Shown here: positions 12,781-19,191 of the stretch, piece after piece | How the letters are laid out: each line of letters starts with the position of its first letter | How positions within the stretch are numbered: position 1 is the stretch's first letter | Source: Actinomycetota bacterium | GTDB taxonomy: Bacteria; Actinomycetota; Acidimicrobiia; Acidimicrobiales; Microtrichaceae | NCBI GenBank assembly: GCA_005777415.1 | Contig: SXMI01000256.1 | Location: 1-21,351 of the forward strand | DNA: 21,351 nucleotides | Direction: 5' to 3' | Program-made: the position numbers and the translations under genes | Notes under the pieces: generated by a model | Database searches by the model: none | The model's input: the letters and a program-made list of their open reading frames with translations, nothing else | What the model was told of the DNA's origin: nothing

Positions 12781-13853
12781 TCGGTCAGTTCGGCCCCGAA
12801 GACGTCGGGGTACGCGTACAGGCCCGGCCCACCCCCGGTCAGGACGACCACCACCGGAGCATCGTCGCCGTCGTGCCACCCCGGTCCGCCGTGCCGGCAG
12901 CCGTCGACGACCGCAGCGAGCGCCTTGCCGGAGTACACCGGGTCGGCGGCGATCCCCTCGGTGCGGGCGAGCAGTTCGACTGCGGCCCGCATGTCGGGGG
13001 TGGGCAGTCCGTAACCCGCACCGAGGAACTCGTCGGTGAGGTCCGGTGCCGGTCCGACCGCCCCAGGAGCGTCACCGCGGTGACGTCCTGGCGCGAGCCG
13101 CTCGGCGGTGTCCCGCATCAACTGCTCGACGATCTCGGCGGTCTGCTCCCGAGGACGGTAGACGCACACGCCGAGCACCCGGTCGTGTCGGCCGGACCGG
13201 GCCAGTCCCAGGCTGAGCCCGGCGACCGTCCCCCCGGTGGAGACCGCCACGACGATGGTCGCCCGGTCGATCCCGACGTCGTCGAGCCGCCCGGCGAGGT
13301 CCACACCACCACGCACCCAGCCGAGCGTTCCGGTGGCGTCGGAGCCGCCCGGCGGGATCCAGACCGCCCGCCGACCCTCGGCCCGGAGCCGTTCCCGCAG
13401 CCCGGCGACCGCCCGGTCGAGTTCGGTGTCGTCACGGTCGACGATCGTGAGTCGGGCACCGAAGAGCCGGTCGAGGAGGACGTTGCCGCTCCGCTCGAAG
13501 GCCTCGCCTGTCCGGGGCACGGCCCGGGTCAGGACGACTTCGCAGTGCAGGCCGATCCGGGCGCAGGCGGCTGCGGTCTGCCGGGCGTGGTTGGACTGCA
13601 GCGCCCCGAAGGTGACGACGGTGTCGCAACCCCGGTCCAGGGCGTCGCCGAGCAGGAACTCCAGCTTGCGGAGCTTGTTGCCCCCGCCGCCGAGCGTGCC
13701 GACGTCCTCGCGCTGGAGCCAGACGCGGGCCCCGAGCGCCTCGCCGAACCGCACCGCCCGGTCGAGTGGAGCGTGGCCGGCACCGAGGTCGATCCGGGGC
13801 TGGTGATCCGTGCCGCTCGGGTGCGGCTCCCGGTCCTGCGTCGACGGATCCAC
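12774..13853 (-). CDS. D-cysteine desulfhydrase / ACC deaminase family PLP enzyme
   Basis: A 359-residue fold-type II PLP enzyme. Lys60 in GGGGNKLRKLEFLLGD is the Schiff-base lysine in the arrangement typical of ACC deaminase and D-cysteine desulfhydrase. GALQSNHARQTAAACARIG forms the substrate-carboxylate loop and N-terminal helix, VSTGGTVAGLSLGL is the PLP-phosphate loop, and LTGGGPGLYAYPD closes the protein. The family breaks down 1-aminocyclopropane-1-carboxylate, D-cysteine or related small amino acids to a keto acid and ammonia (plus sulfide for cysteine). The exact substrate cannot be decided without comparing the two active-site tyrosines and neighbouring residues. The start is GTG 13853, with only a weak ribosome site. 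It is convergent with the propeller lipoprotein and divergent from DUF3107, so it is probably a single-gene unit. Confidence 0.87.
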   Translation of the reverse strand: MDPSTQDREPHPSGTDHQPRIDLGAGHAPLDRAVRFGEALGARVWLQREDVGTLGGGGNKLRKLEFLLGDALDRGCDTVVTFGALQSNHARQTAAACARIGLHCEVVLTRAVPRTGEAFERSGNVLLDRLFGARLTIVDRDDTELDRAVAGLRERLRAEGRRAVWIPPGGSDATGTLGWVRGGVDLAGRLDDVGIDRATIVVAVSTGGTVAGLSLGLARSGRHDRVLGVCVYRPREQTAEIVEQLMRDTAERLAPGRHRGDAPGAVGPAPDLTDEFLGAGYGLPTPDMRAAVELLARTEGIAADPVYSGKALAAVVDGCRHGGPGWHDGDDAPVVVVLTGGGPGLYAYPDVFGAELTEG

Positions 13854-13869
13854 ACCCGATCACTAGCAT
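13841..13869 (+). promoter_or_regulatory. Possible sigma-A promoter for the DUF3107 gene
   Basis: TCGACG at 13841-13846 and TAGCAT at 13864-13869 are 17 bp apart, a fair match to TTGACA/TATAAT for a high-GC genome. This would place the transcript start about 50 bases before the GTG at 13927. Visual match only. Confidence 0.3.
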
Positions 13870-13926
13870 GCGGGTCCCCGCGTCCACCTCCCGTGGCACG
13901 GGTCGACCGACTCAGGAGTCAGCAAC

Positions 13927-14160
13927 GTGGACGTTCGCATCGGCGTGACCTACTCGGTGAAGGAGCTCGAGGTGCAGCTCGAGGACGACGCCGACCGGGC
14001 CGAGGTGCGCTCGCGTGTCGAGGCCGCCATCTCCTCCGGCGACGGGGTGCTCTGGCTCACCGACCGGAAGGGTCGGGAGGTCGGCGTGCCCGCCGACAAG
14101 ATCGCGTACGTCGAGCTGGGCGCGGGCGACGAGAGCCGGGCCTTCGGTTTCTCGGCCTGA
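13927..14160 (+). CDS. DUF3107 family protein
   Basis: A 77-residue protein matching the actinobacteria-wide DUF3107 family (the group of the mycobacterial TB9.4 protein). It opens with VRIGVTYSVKELEVQLEDDA and has WLTDRKGREVGVPADKIAYVELG in the second half. The GTG start at 13927 is preceded by AGGAG at 13914-13918 with eight bases of spacing, the clearest ribosome site in this part of the window. It has no cysteines and no membrane segment, and is probably cytosolic. Its function is unknown; in many actinobacteria it lies near conserved housekeeping genes. Here it precedes the ArsA-like pair by 39 bases and could share their transcript. Confidence 0.88.
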   Translation: MDVRIGVTYSVKELEVQLEDDADRAEVRSRVEAAISSGDGVLWLTDRKGREVGVPADKIAYVELGAGDESRAFGFSA

Positions 14161-14199
14161 CGGCGACACGGACGAACCGGCCGGGCTGACGGTGCGGAG

Positions 14200-15159
14200 G
14201 TGAGTCGTTCGTCGCTCGGCCTGCTCGACCGCCGGCTGCTCTTCGTCACCGGCAAGGGGGGCGTGGGCAAGACCTCGGTGGCCTCGGCGATCGGCTGGCT
14301 GGCCGCGAGCCGCGGTCAGCGGACCCTGGTCTGCGAGGTCGACGCCAAGGGCAACCTGGCCGACGCCGTCGGGGTGGGTCCGCTGCGGTTCGAGCCGACC
14401 GAGGTCCGGGCGGACCTGTTCGCCATGGCGATGGACACCGAGGAGTCGCTCCGGGAGTACATGCGGCTGAACCTCCGGGTGCCGTTCGTCGCCCGGCTGG
14501 GTCCGGTGGCGCGGACCTTCGACTTCGTGGCGAACGCGGCGCCCGGTGTCAAGGAGATCCTGACGGTCGGCAAGCTGGCCTACGAGGTCCGTGAACGGCA
14601 CTACGACCTGGTCGTCGTGGACGCGTCGGCGACCGGGCACGTGGTGGGGCAGCTCGCCTCGCCGGTGGCGATCAACGATCTGGTCAAGGTCGGTCTGGTC
14701 CGGTCGCAGACCGACTGGATGATCGACCTGCTGACCGACGCCGACACGACCGGGGTGGTGGTCGTGACGGTGCCCGAGGAGATGCCGACCTCCGAGACGC
14801 TCGAGCTGATCGGTCGACTGCGCGACGAGACCGAGATCGACGTCGCCTCCGTGATCGTCAACCGGGTCCTGCCCGAGTTGTTCTCGAAGGGGGAGGAGCT
14901 GCTCTTCGACCGACTCCGCACCCCCGAGGGCGCCGCTGCGCTCGAGCGACGGGTCGGTGCCCCCGTCGACGACGTGCTGGCGGGTGCGGACCTGGCGGTC
15001 CGGATGCGTCGCAGCCGGGTCCCGCACCTGACCCGACTGCGCGAGGGCCTGGGCGAGGACGTGGACCTCCTGTACCTGCCCTACCTGTTCCACCGTTCGC
15101 ACGGTGTCCGGGCCACATCGGTGCTCGCCGACGCCATCGGCGACGAGCTGGGGTACTGA
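14200..15159 (+). CDS. ArsA/Get3-family ATPase, first of a pair (signature-lysine subunit)
   Basis: A 319-residue P-loop ATPase. The Walker A motif FVTGKGGVGKTSVA (residues 16-29) has both the signature Lys and the catalytic Lys, the mark of the deviant P-loop of ArsA, Get3, MinD and NifH. A2-like region VCEVDAKGNLADAVG follows, and YDLVVVDASATGHVV is the Walker B/switch II area. The arsenite-binding cysteines of true ArsA are absent, so arsenic export is unlikely. The order and type match the conserved pair Rv3679-Rv3680 of Mycobacterium, linked there to envelope and glycerol tolerance rather than arsenic. GTG 14200 is taken as start, although the GGAG just before it is too close for ideal spacing. 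The next gene begins two bases after its stop, so the two products are probably made in step and may form a heterodimer. Confidence 0.87.
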   Translation: MSRSSLGLLDRRLLFVTGKGGVGKTSVASAIGWLAASRGQRTLVCEVDAKGNLADAVGVGPLRFEPTEVRADLFAMAMDTEESLREYMRLNLRVPFVARLGPVARTFDFVANAAPGVKEILTVGKLAYEVRERHYDLVVVDASATGHVVGQLASPVAINDLVKVGLVRSQTDWMIDLLTDADTTGVVVVTVPEEMPTSETLELIGRLRDETEIDVASVIVNRVLPELFSKGEELLFDRLRTPEGAAALERRVGAPVDDVLAGADLAVRMRRSRVPHLTRLREGLGEDVDLLYLPYLFHRSHGVRATSVLADAIGDELGY

Positions 15160-15161
15160 CG

Positions 15162-16319
15162 GTGTCCGACGGACTCGAGGGGCTCTGCTCGGCCAAGGAG
15201 GTGGTGGTCTCCACCGGCTCCGGCGGCGTCGGCAAGACGACGACGGCGGCCGCACTCGCGGCGACCGCGGCGCTGCACCTGGACGCCAAGGTCCTCGTGC
15301 TCACCGTGGACCCGGCCAAGCGGCTGGCGAGCGCGCTCGGCCTCGCCGAGTTCGGCAACGTGGAGACCCGGGTGGCTCCCGAGGCCTTCGCCGAGGTCGG
15401 TCGCCGGCCCGAGGGCGAGCTCTGGGCGGCCATGCTCGACACCAAGCAGTCCTGGGACGACCTCGTCACCCAGCACGCTCCCGACGCAACCACCCGCGAC
15501 GCCATCCTGGCCAACCCGCTCTACCAGAACATCACGGGCAAGTTCGTCCAGAGCCACGACTACGTGGCCATGGAACGGCTCTACGAGATCCACTCCTCCG
15601 GTCGCTACGACCTCGTCGTCGTGGACACGCCACCGACCCGGAACGCGATCGACTTCCTGGACGCCCCCGACCGGATGGCGGACTTCTTCTCGTCGCCGTT
15701 GCTGCGGTGGCTCATCACGCCGTACCGGTCGCGCATCGTCAGCCTCGCGTCCCGGCCCTTCTACTCGGTGGCGGACCGGATCCTGGGCACCCAGTTCCTG
15801 GAGGACATCGCTGAGTTCTTCGTCCTCTTCCAGACCATGTACGACGGGTTCGTCGAGCGGGCGCGCGCCGTGACGACGCTGTTGGGTGGTCCGCAGACCA
15901 CGTTCCTGGTCGTCTCGACGCTGGAGGTCGCTCCCTCACGCGAGGCGGCGTTCTTCCTGGACCTCCTCCACGACCGCGGCTACCACGTGGGCGCGCTCGT
16001 GTTGAACAAGGTGCTCCCGGACCTGCTGCTGGACCGGGGATCGACCGAGGTGGCCCGGTCGCTGACCCACGACGCCCCCGCCCTGGCCGAGGCCGTCGCC
16101 GGCGACCTGGACCTGGGTGAGGACGCCGCCCGCCTGGCGCACGTGCTGGCGCAGGTCGGGCAGAGCTACCTCGACTACCAGATCGTCGCCCGCCGCGAGG
16201 CCGAGCAGCGGGCGGAGCTCTCGTCGGTCCCGGACCTGTGCCTGTCGGTGCCGGCGTTCGACGCCGACATCCACTCGCTGCGCGGGCTCCTGGACCTGGG
16301 TGCGAGGCTGTGGGGGTGA
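15162..16319 (+). CDS. ArsA/Get3-family ATPase, second of a pair (signature lysine absent)
   Basis: A 385-residue P-loop ATPase from GTG 15162. Walker A reads VSTGSGGVGKTTTAA (residues 16-30): the catalytic Lys25 is kept but the signature lysine is Ser20. The A-loop VLTVDPAKRLASALGL and Walker B YDLVVVDTPPTRNAIDFLDAP are closer to canonical ArsA/Get3 than those of the first subunit. A central insertion with SSPLLRWLITPYRSR and a Phe-rich stretch (EDIAEFFVLFQTMYDGF) could be the helical client-binding region found in Get3-type proteins. No metalloid cysteines are seen. The combination of one normal and one signature-less subunit suggests an asymmetric heterodimer in which one site may be regulatory. 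Its last codons overlap the start of the histidine kinase gene (GTGA), so the three genes are probably co-expressed. Confidence 0.87.
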   Translation: MSDGLEGLCSAKEVVVSTGSGGVGKTTTAAALAATAALHLDAKVLVLTVDPAKRLASALGLAEFGNVETRVAPEAFAEVGRRPEGELWAAMLDTKQSWDDLVTQHAPDATTRDAILANPLYQNITGKFVQSHDYVAMERLYEIHSSGRYDLVVVDTPPTRNAIDFLDAPDRMADFFSSPLLRWLITPYRSRIVSLASRPFYSVADRILGTQFLEDIAEFFVLFQTMYDGFVERARAVTTLLGGPQTTFLVVSTLEVAPSREAAFFLDLLHDRGYHVGALVLNKVLPDLLLDRGSTEVARSLTHDAPALAEAVAGDLDLGEDAARLAHVLAQVGQSYLDYQIVARREAEQRAELSSVPDLCLSVPAFDADIHSLRGLLDLGARLWG

Positions 16320-17935
16320 GCGAGGAACCGAGGTTCGCCGGCCCGGGGCCGCAGGGTGACCTGGCGGCGGCGCGAGACCTGCCCCTCGACGACGACGGCG
16401 ACTTCACCGCCGAGCACGTGGCCATCGTGGTGCCGCCGGTGGACGCCGGGACGTCCCGGCACCTGCGCCGACTGGTGGCGGCCTGGGACCTGCTGGCGGA
16501 CTTCGCGTTCTCGGACCTGTTGTTGTACGTCCCCCTGCCGGCGACCGACGACGGTCCGGGCCGGCTCCTCGTCGCCAACCACGTGCGCCCGAACACCGCC
16601 CAGACGCTGCTCGCCGAGGACGTCGTCGGTCGGATCGTGGACGCCGACCAGCGGCCGATCGTCGCCCGGGCCCTGGCCGAGGGTGTCGTGGTGAGTGGCG
16701 AGGTCACCTCCAACCTGGCCGGCGAGGACGTGCGGGTGACGGCGGTGCCGGTCCTCCACGACGGCCGGCCGGTGGCGGTGATGGCGAGGGAGGCGTCGCT
16801 CGACCTGCAGGCCGGGGCCAGCGACCTGGCGGCGCAGTACCAGCGGGTCTTCGACCAGCTCGCCCGCATGGTGTCGGAGGGGACGTTCCCGTTCGCCGAC
16901 GAGGAGGTCGTGTCCACCGGCGGTCCGCGTGTCGGCGACGGCGTGTTCGTCCTCGACGGCGACGGTCGCATCTCCTTCGCGTCCCCCAACGCCGTCTCGG
17001 CCCTCCGTCGGCTCGGGATCACCCGCCGGATCCAGGGTGAGCACCTCGCCGGGCTCGGGGCCGAGACCAGCGCGACCTACCGGGCGTTCTTCAACTCCCG
17101 TCCGACCGTCGAGGAGGTGGAGCGCAACGGGGCGACGATCGTGCTCCGCTGTCTCCCGCTCGTCGGCGAGGGCCGGGTCCTCGGGGCCGTCGTGCTGGTC
17201 CGTGACGTGACCGAAGTCCGGCTCCGGGACCGCGAGCTGGTCTCGAAGGACGCGACCATCAAGGAGATCCACCACCGGGTCAAGAACAACCTGCAGACGA
17301 TCTCGTCGCTCCTCAGGTTGCAGGGACGGCGGCTGAGTGAGCCGTCCGCCAAGGCGGCGATCGACGAGTCGGTCCGGCGGATCCGGTCGATCGCACTGGT
17401 CCACGAGACGCTGTCGCGCTCCTCGGGTGACGACGTGGACTTCGGCGAGGTCGTCCGGCCGCTCGTCCGCACGGTGGAGGAGGGGCTCTCCTCGCCCGAG
17501 TCGGGGGTGGACTTCGTGCTCGTCGGCGACGGCGGTCGGCTCCCGTCTCCCGAGGCGACCTCGCTGGCGGTCGTCACGACCGAGCTCCTGCAGAACGCCA
17601 TGGACCATGCGTATCCGGCCGGGACCCTCGGCGAGCGGGAGCGGGGCCGGGTCGAGGTCCAGCTGCGGCGCCGGCCGGCGGAGCTCGAGCTGGTCGTGGT
17701 CGACGACGGGATCGGGCCGGGGGTCGAGGTGGAACCGGCGACCTCGAACTCGCTCGGACTGACGATCGTGCGGGGCCTGGTGGACGAGCTGCAGGGGTCG
17801 ATCACCTTCGACGAGGCGGGAGGACCCCCAGGTCGCCGTGGAACCCGGGTCTGCGTCGTGGTGCCGGTCGCCTCGTCACCGGCGAGCGAGGACGAGCGTC
17901 GGTCGGTGCCGCCGGGCCGGTCGGTCGGTCTCTGA
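16316..17935 (+). CDS. pdtaS: PdtaS-like sensor histidine kinase (GAF-PAS-HisKA_2-HATPase)
   Basis: About 539 residues. GTG 16316 overlaps the preceding stop and has GAGG at 16304-16307 with eight bases of spacing. There are no membrane segments, so it is a cytosolic sensor. Residues 30-190 form the GAF-like domain of the Rv3220c group (TSRHLRRLVAAWDLLADF and LLLYVPL). Residues 205-305 are a PAS domain (GDGVFVLDGDGRISFASPN ... VVLVRDVTEV). Residues 315-340 are HisKA_2, EIHHRVKNNLQTISSLLRLQ, with phosphoacceptor His320. Residues 415-525 are the ATPase: TTELLQNAMDHAYP (N box), VVDDGIGPG (G1) and NSLGLTIVRGLV (G2). In Mycobacterium and other actinobacteria PdtaS phosphorylates PdtaR, an ANTAR antiterminator that binds nascent RNA, in response to nitric oxide and copper-type signals. 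No pdtaR is in this window. WhiB lies convergent immediately downstream, as in the mycobacterial whiB1-pdtaS neighbourhood. Confidence 0.9.
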   Translation: MSEEPRFAGPGPQGDLAAARDLPLDDDGDFTAEHVAIVVPPVDAGTSRHLRRLVAAWDLLADFAFSDLLLYVPLPATDDGPGRLLVANHVRPNTAQTLLAEDVVGRIVDADQRPIVARALAEGVVVSGEVTSNLAGEDVRVTAVPVLHDGRPVAVMAREASLDLQAGASDLAAQYQRVFDQLARMVSEGTFPFADEEVVSTGGPRVGDGVFVLDGDGRISFASPNAVSALRRLGITRRIQGEHLAGLGAETSATYRAFFNSRPTVEEVERNGATIVLRCLPLVGEGRVLGAVVLVRDVTEVRLRDRELVSKDATIKEIHHRVKNNLQTISSLLRLQGRRLSEPSAKAAIDESVRRIRSIALVHETLSRSSGDDVDFGEVVRPLVRTVEEGLSSPESGVDFVLVGDGGRLPSPEATSLAVVTTELLQNAMDHAYPAGTLGERERGRVEVQLRRRPAELELVVVDDGIGPGVEVEPATSNSLGLTIVRGLVDELQGSITFDEAGGPPGRRGTRVCVVVPVASSPASEDERRSVPPGRSVGL

Positions 17936-17944
17936 GACCTGGAC

Positions 17945-17978
17945 GCTGCGGGTCCCGGCGTCGCCCTCAGGCCGCAGC
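17945..17978. terminator. Possible hairpin between pdtaS and whiB
   Basis: GCTGCGG (17945-17951) can pair with CCGCAGC (17972-17978) across a 20-base loop in the 50-bp convergent gap. The long loop and lack of a T tract make this a modest candidate. Confidence 0.3.
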
Positions 17979-17985
17979 CGTGGTG

Positions 17986-18285
17986 TCAGACCGCAGCGGC
18001 GGCAGCGCGCTGACGGGCCACCCACGCCCGGCGGAGCTTGCGGCGCTCCTCCTCGGAGGTGCCGCCCCAGACGCCCGAGTCCTGGTTGGTGCTCAGGGCG
18101 AACTCGAGACACGGCGTCTTGGCCGCACAGGTCTCGCAGACCGCCTTGGCCGAGGCGATCTGGTCGAGGGCCGCCCCGGTGGTCCCGACGGGGAAGAAGA
18201 GGGTGGGATCGGTGTCCCGGCAGGCGGACTGGTCACGCCAGTTGTCGCTGGCGAGGTCGAGGCTGCGAGTCGAGGTGAGTGCCAC
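17986..18285 (-). CDS. whiB1: WhiB1-like Fe-S transcriptional regulator
   Basis: A 99-residue WhiB protein from GTG 18285; the frame stays open upstream but the extra residues do not look like WhiB. Four cysteines hold the 4Fe-4S cluster: Cys22 in SACRDTDPTLFFPVG, Cys50 and Cys53 in AVCETCAAKTPC, and Cys59. GVWGG (71-75) follows, then a basic C-terminus (RRKLRRAWVARQR) for DNA contact. The sequence through LFFPVG and QDSGVWGG is close to mycobacterial WhiB1, an essential protein that binds the primary sigma factor and loses its cluster on nitric oxide exposure. The facing pdtaS gene agrees with WhiB1 rather than other WhiB paralogues. The N-terminal 15 residues before NWRD are longer than in WhiB1. 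The ribosome site is not obvious, so a nearby start is possible. Confidence 0.92.
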   Translation of the reverse strand: MALTSTRSLDLASDNWRDQSACRDTDPTLFFPVGTTGAALDQIASAKAVCETCAAKTPCLEFALSTNQDSGVWGGTSEEERRKLRRAWVARQRAAAAAV

Positions 18286-18464
18286 GGTGGTCGTCGTCTC
18301 CGTCGAAGGTGGACCGCGAACGGCCCACGAGTGCGTCTGTGGTGCATGATCTCGGAACCACGGGTTTCCCGCTGCCGTCTCCGGCGGGCTGGGAACTTGT
18401 GAATCCGTGAACGAAGTCAAGCTACCGCCGACCACTCACCGTGTAAAGGGAAAGTTTCACCCAG
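18286..18464. promoter_or_regulatory. Divergent whiB-gdpD promoter region
   Basis: This 179-bp stretch is AT-richer than its surroundings and holds no gene. On the minus strand TTGACT (18415-18420) could be a -35 for whiB, but no good -10 was found at the right distance. On the plus strand TGTAAA (18442-18447) could be a -10 for gdpD, giving a very short leader. The GTGACA-N5-GTGA-N8-CTTTAC element (minus strand, about 18442-18471) covers the gdpD start and resembles the one upstream of the S8 lipoprotein. Confidence 0.4.
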
Positions 18465-19190
18465 ATGTCACACAGCCGCCGTCCGCTCGTCTACGCCCAC
18501 CGTGGGGCGTCGGCGGACTTCCCCGAGAACACGCTGGAGGCCTTCGAGGGGGCGCTCGAGCAGGGTGCGGACGGGGTGGAGCTCGACGTCCGTCTCAACG
18601 CCGCAGGTGAGCTCATCGTTCACCACGATGCGTGGTATCGCGATGGGCGAACGGTCTGGGACGTGACGCTGGCGGAGGCGCCGCCCGGCACCTGCGACCT
18701 GAATGCGGCGCTCGACGCCTGTGCCGGGATCCGCGTCAACGTCGAGATCAAGAACGATCCGGCCGACCTGGGAGGGGAGCACGTGACCTGGTCCGTCGAT
18801 CCGGCCGATGCCGTCGTGGACCTGCTGGCCGTGCGGCAGCGCGACCGACTCGGCGACGACGTGATCGTCTCGAGTTTCGACCACGCCACGCTCGCCCGGG
18901 TGCTCGAGGTGCGCCCCGACCTCCCCACGGGGGCACTGCTCGGCGATCTGCGGGCGGACCCGGGGGCGGTCGACCGGGCAGCGGACGCCGGGCACGGGGC
19001 CGTGCACCCCTGGGAACCGTTCGTCGACGCCGCGTTCGTCGACCGGTGCCGAAACCTGGGACTGGTGATCAACACCTGGACCGTCGACGACCTGGACCGG
19101 GTCCTCGCCCTCGCCGACCTGGGGGTCGACGGGGTCATCACGAACACGCCCGGAGCCGCCCGGTCGGCACTGGGGTCGACGGGTGGGTGA
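18465..19190 (+). CDS. Glycerophosphodiester phosphodiesterase
   Basis: A 241-residue GDPD-family TIM barrel. LVYAHRGASADFPENTLEAF at the N-terminus carries the first catalytic His12, Arg13 and Glu21; DGVELDVRL gives the metal ligands Glu39 and Asp41; LIVHHD gives the second catalytic His54; and NVEIKN gives a further acidic ligand. VINTWTVDDLDRV and GVDGVITNTPG close the barrel as in the family. It hydrolyses glycerophosphodiesters to glycerol-3-phosphate and an alcohol. No signal peptide is visible, so it acts in the cytosol, probably recycling phospholipid head groups. There is no good ribosome site before ATG 18465, and the likely promoter is very close, so the mRNA may be nearly leaderless. 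The next gene follows one base after the stop. Confidence 0.92.
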   Translation: MSHSRRPLVYAHRGASADFPENTLEAFEGALEQGADGVELDVRLNAAGELIVHHDAWYRDGRTVWDVTLAEAPPGTCDLNAALDACAGIRVNVEIKNDPADLGGEHVTWSVDPADAVVDLLAVRQRDRLGDDVIVSSFDHATLARVLEVRPDLPTGALLGDLRADPGAVDRAADAGHGAVHPWEPFVDAAFVDRCRNLGLVINTWTVDDLDRVLALADLGVDGVITNTPGAARSALGSTGG

Positions 19191-19191
19191 G

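Noticed and set aside
14200..16319. Arsenite efflux operon (arsA)
   Set aside because: The metal-binding cysteines of ArsA are absent in both proteins and no arsB, arsD or arsenic regulator is nearby.
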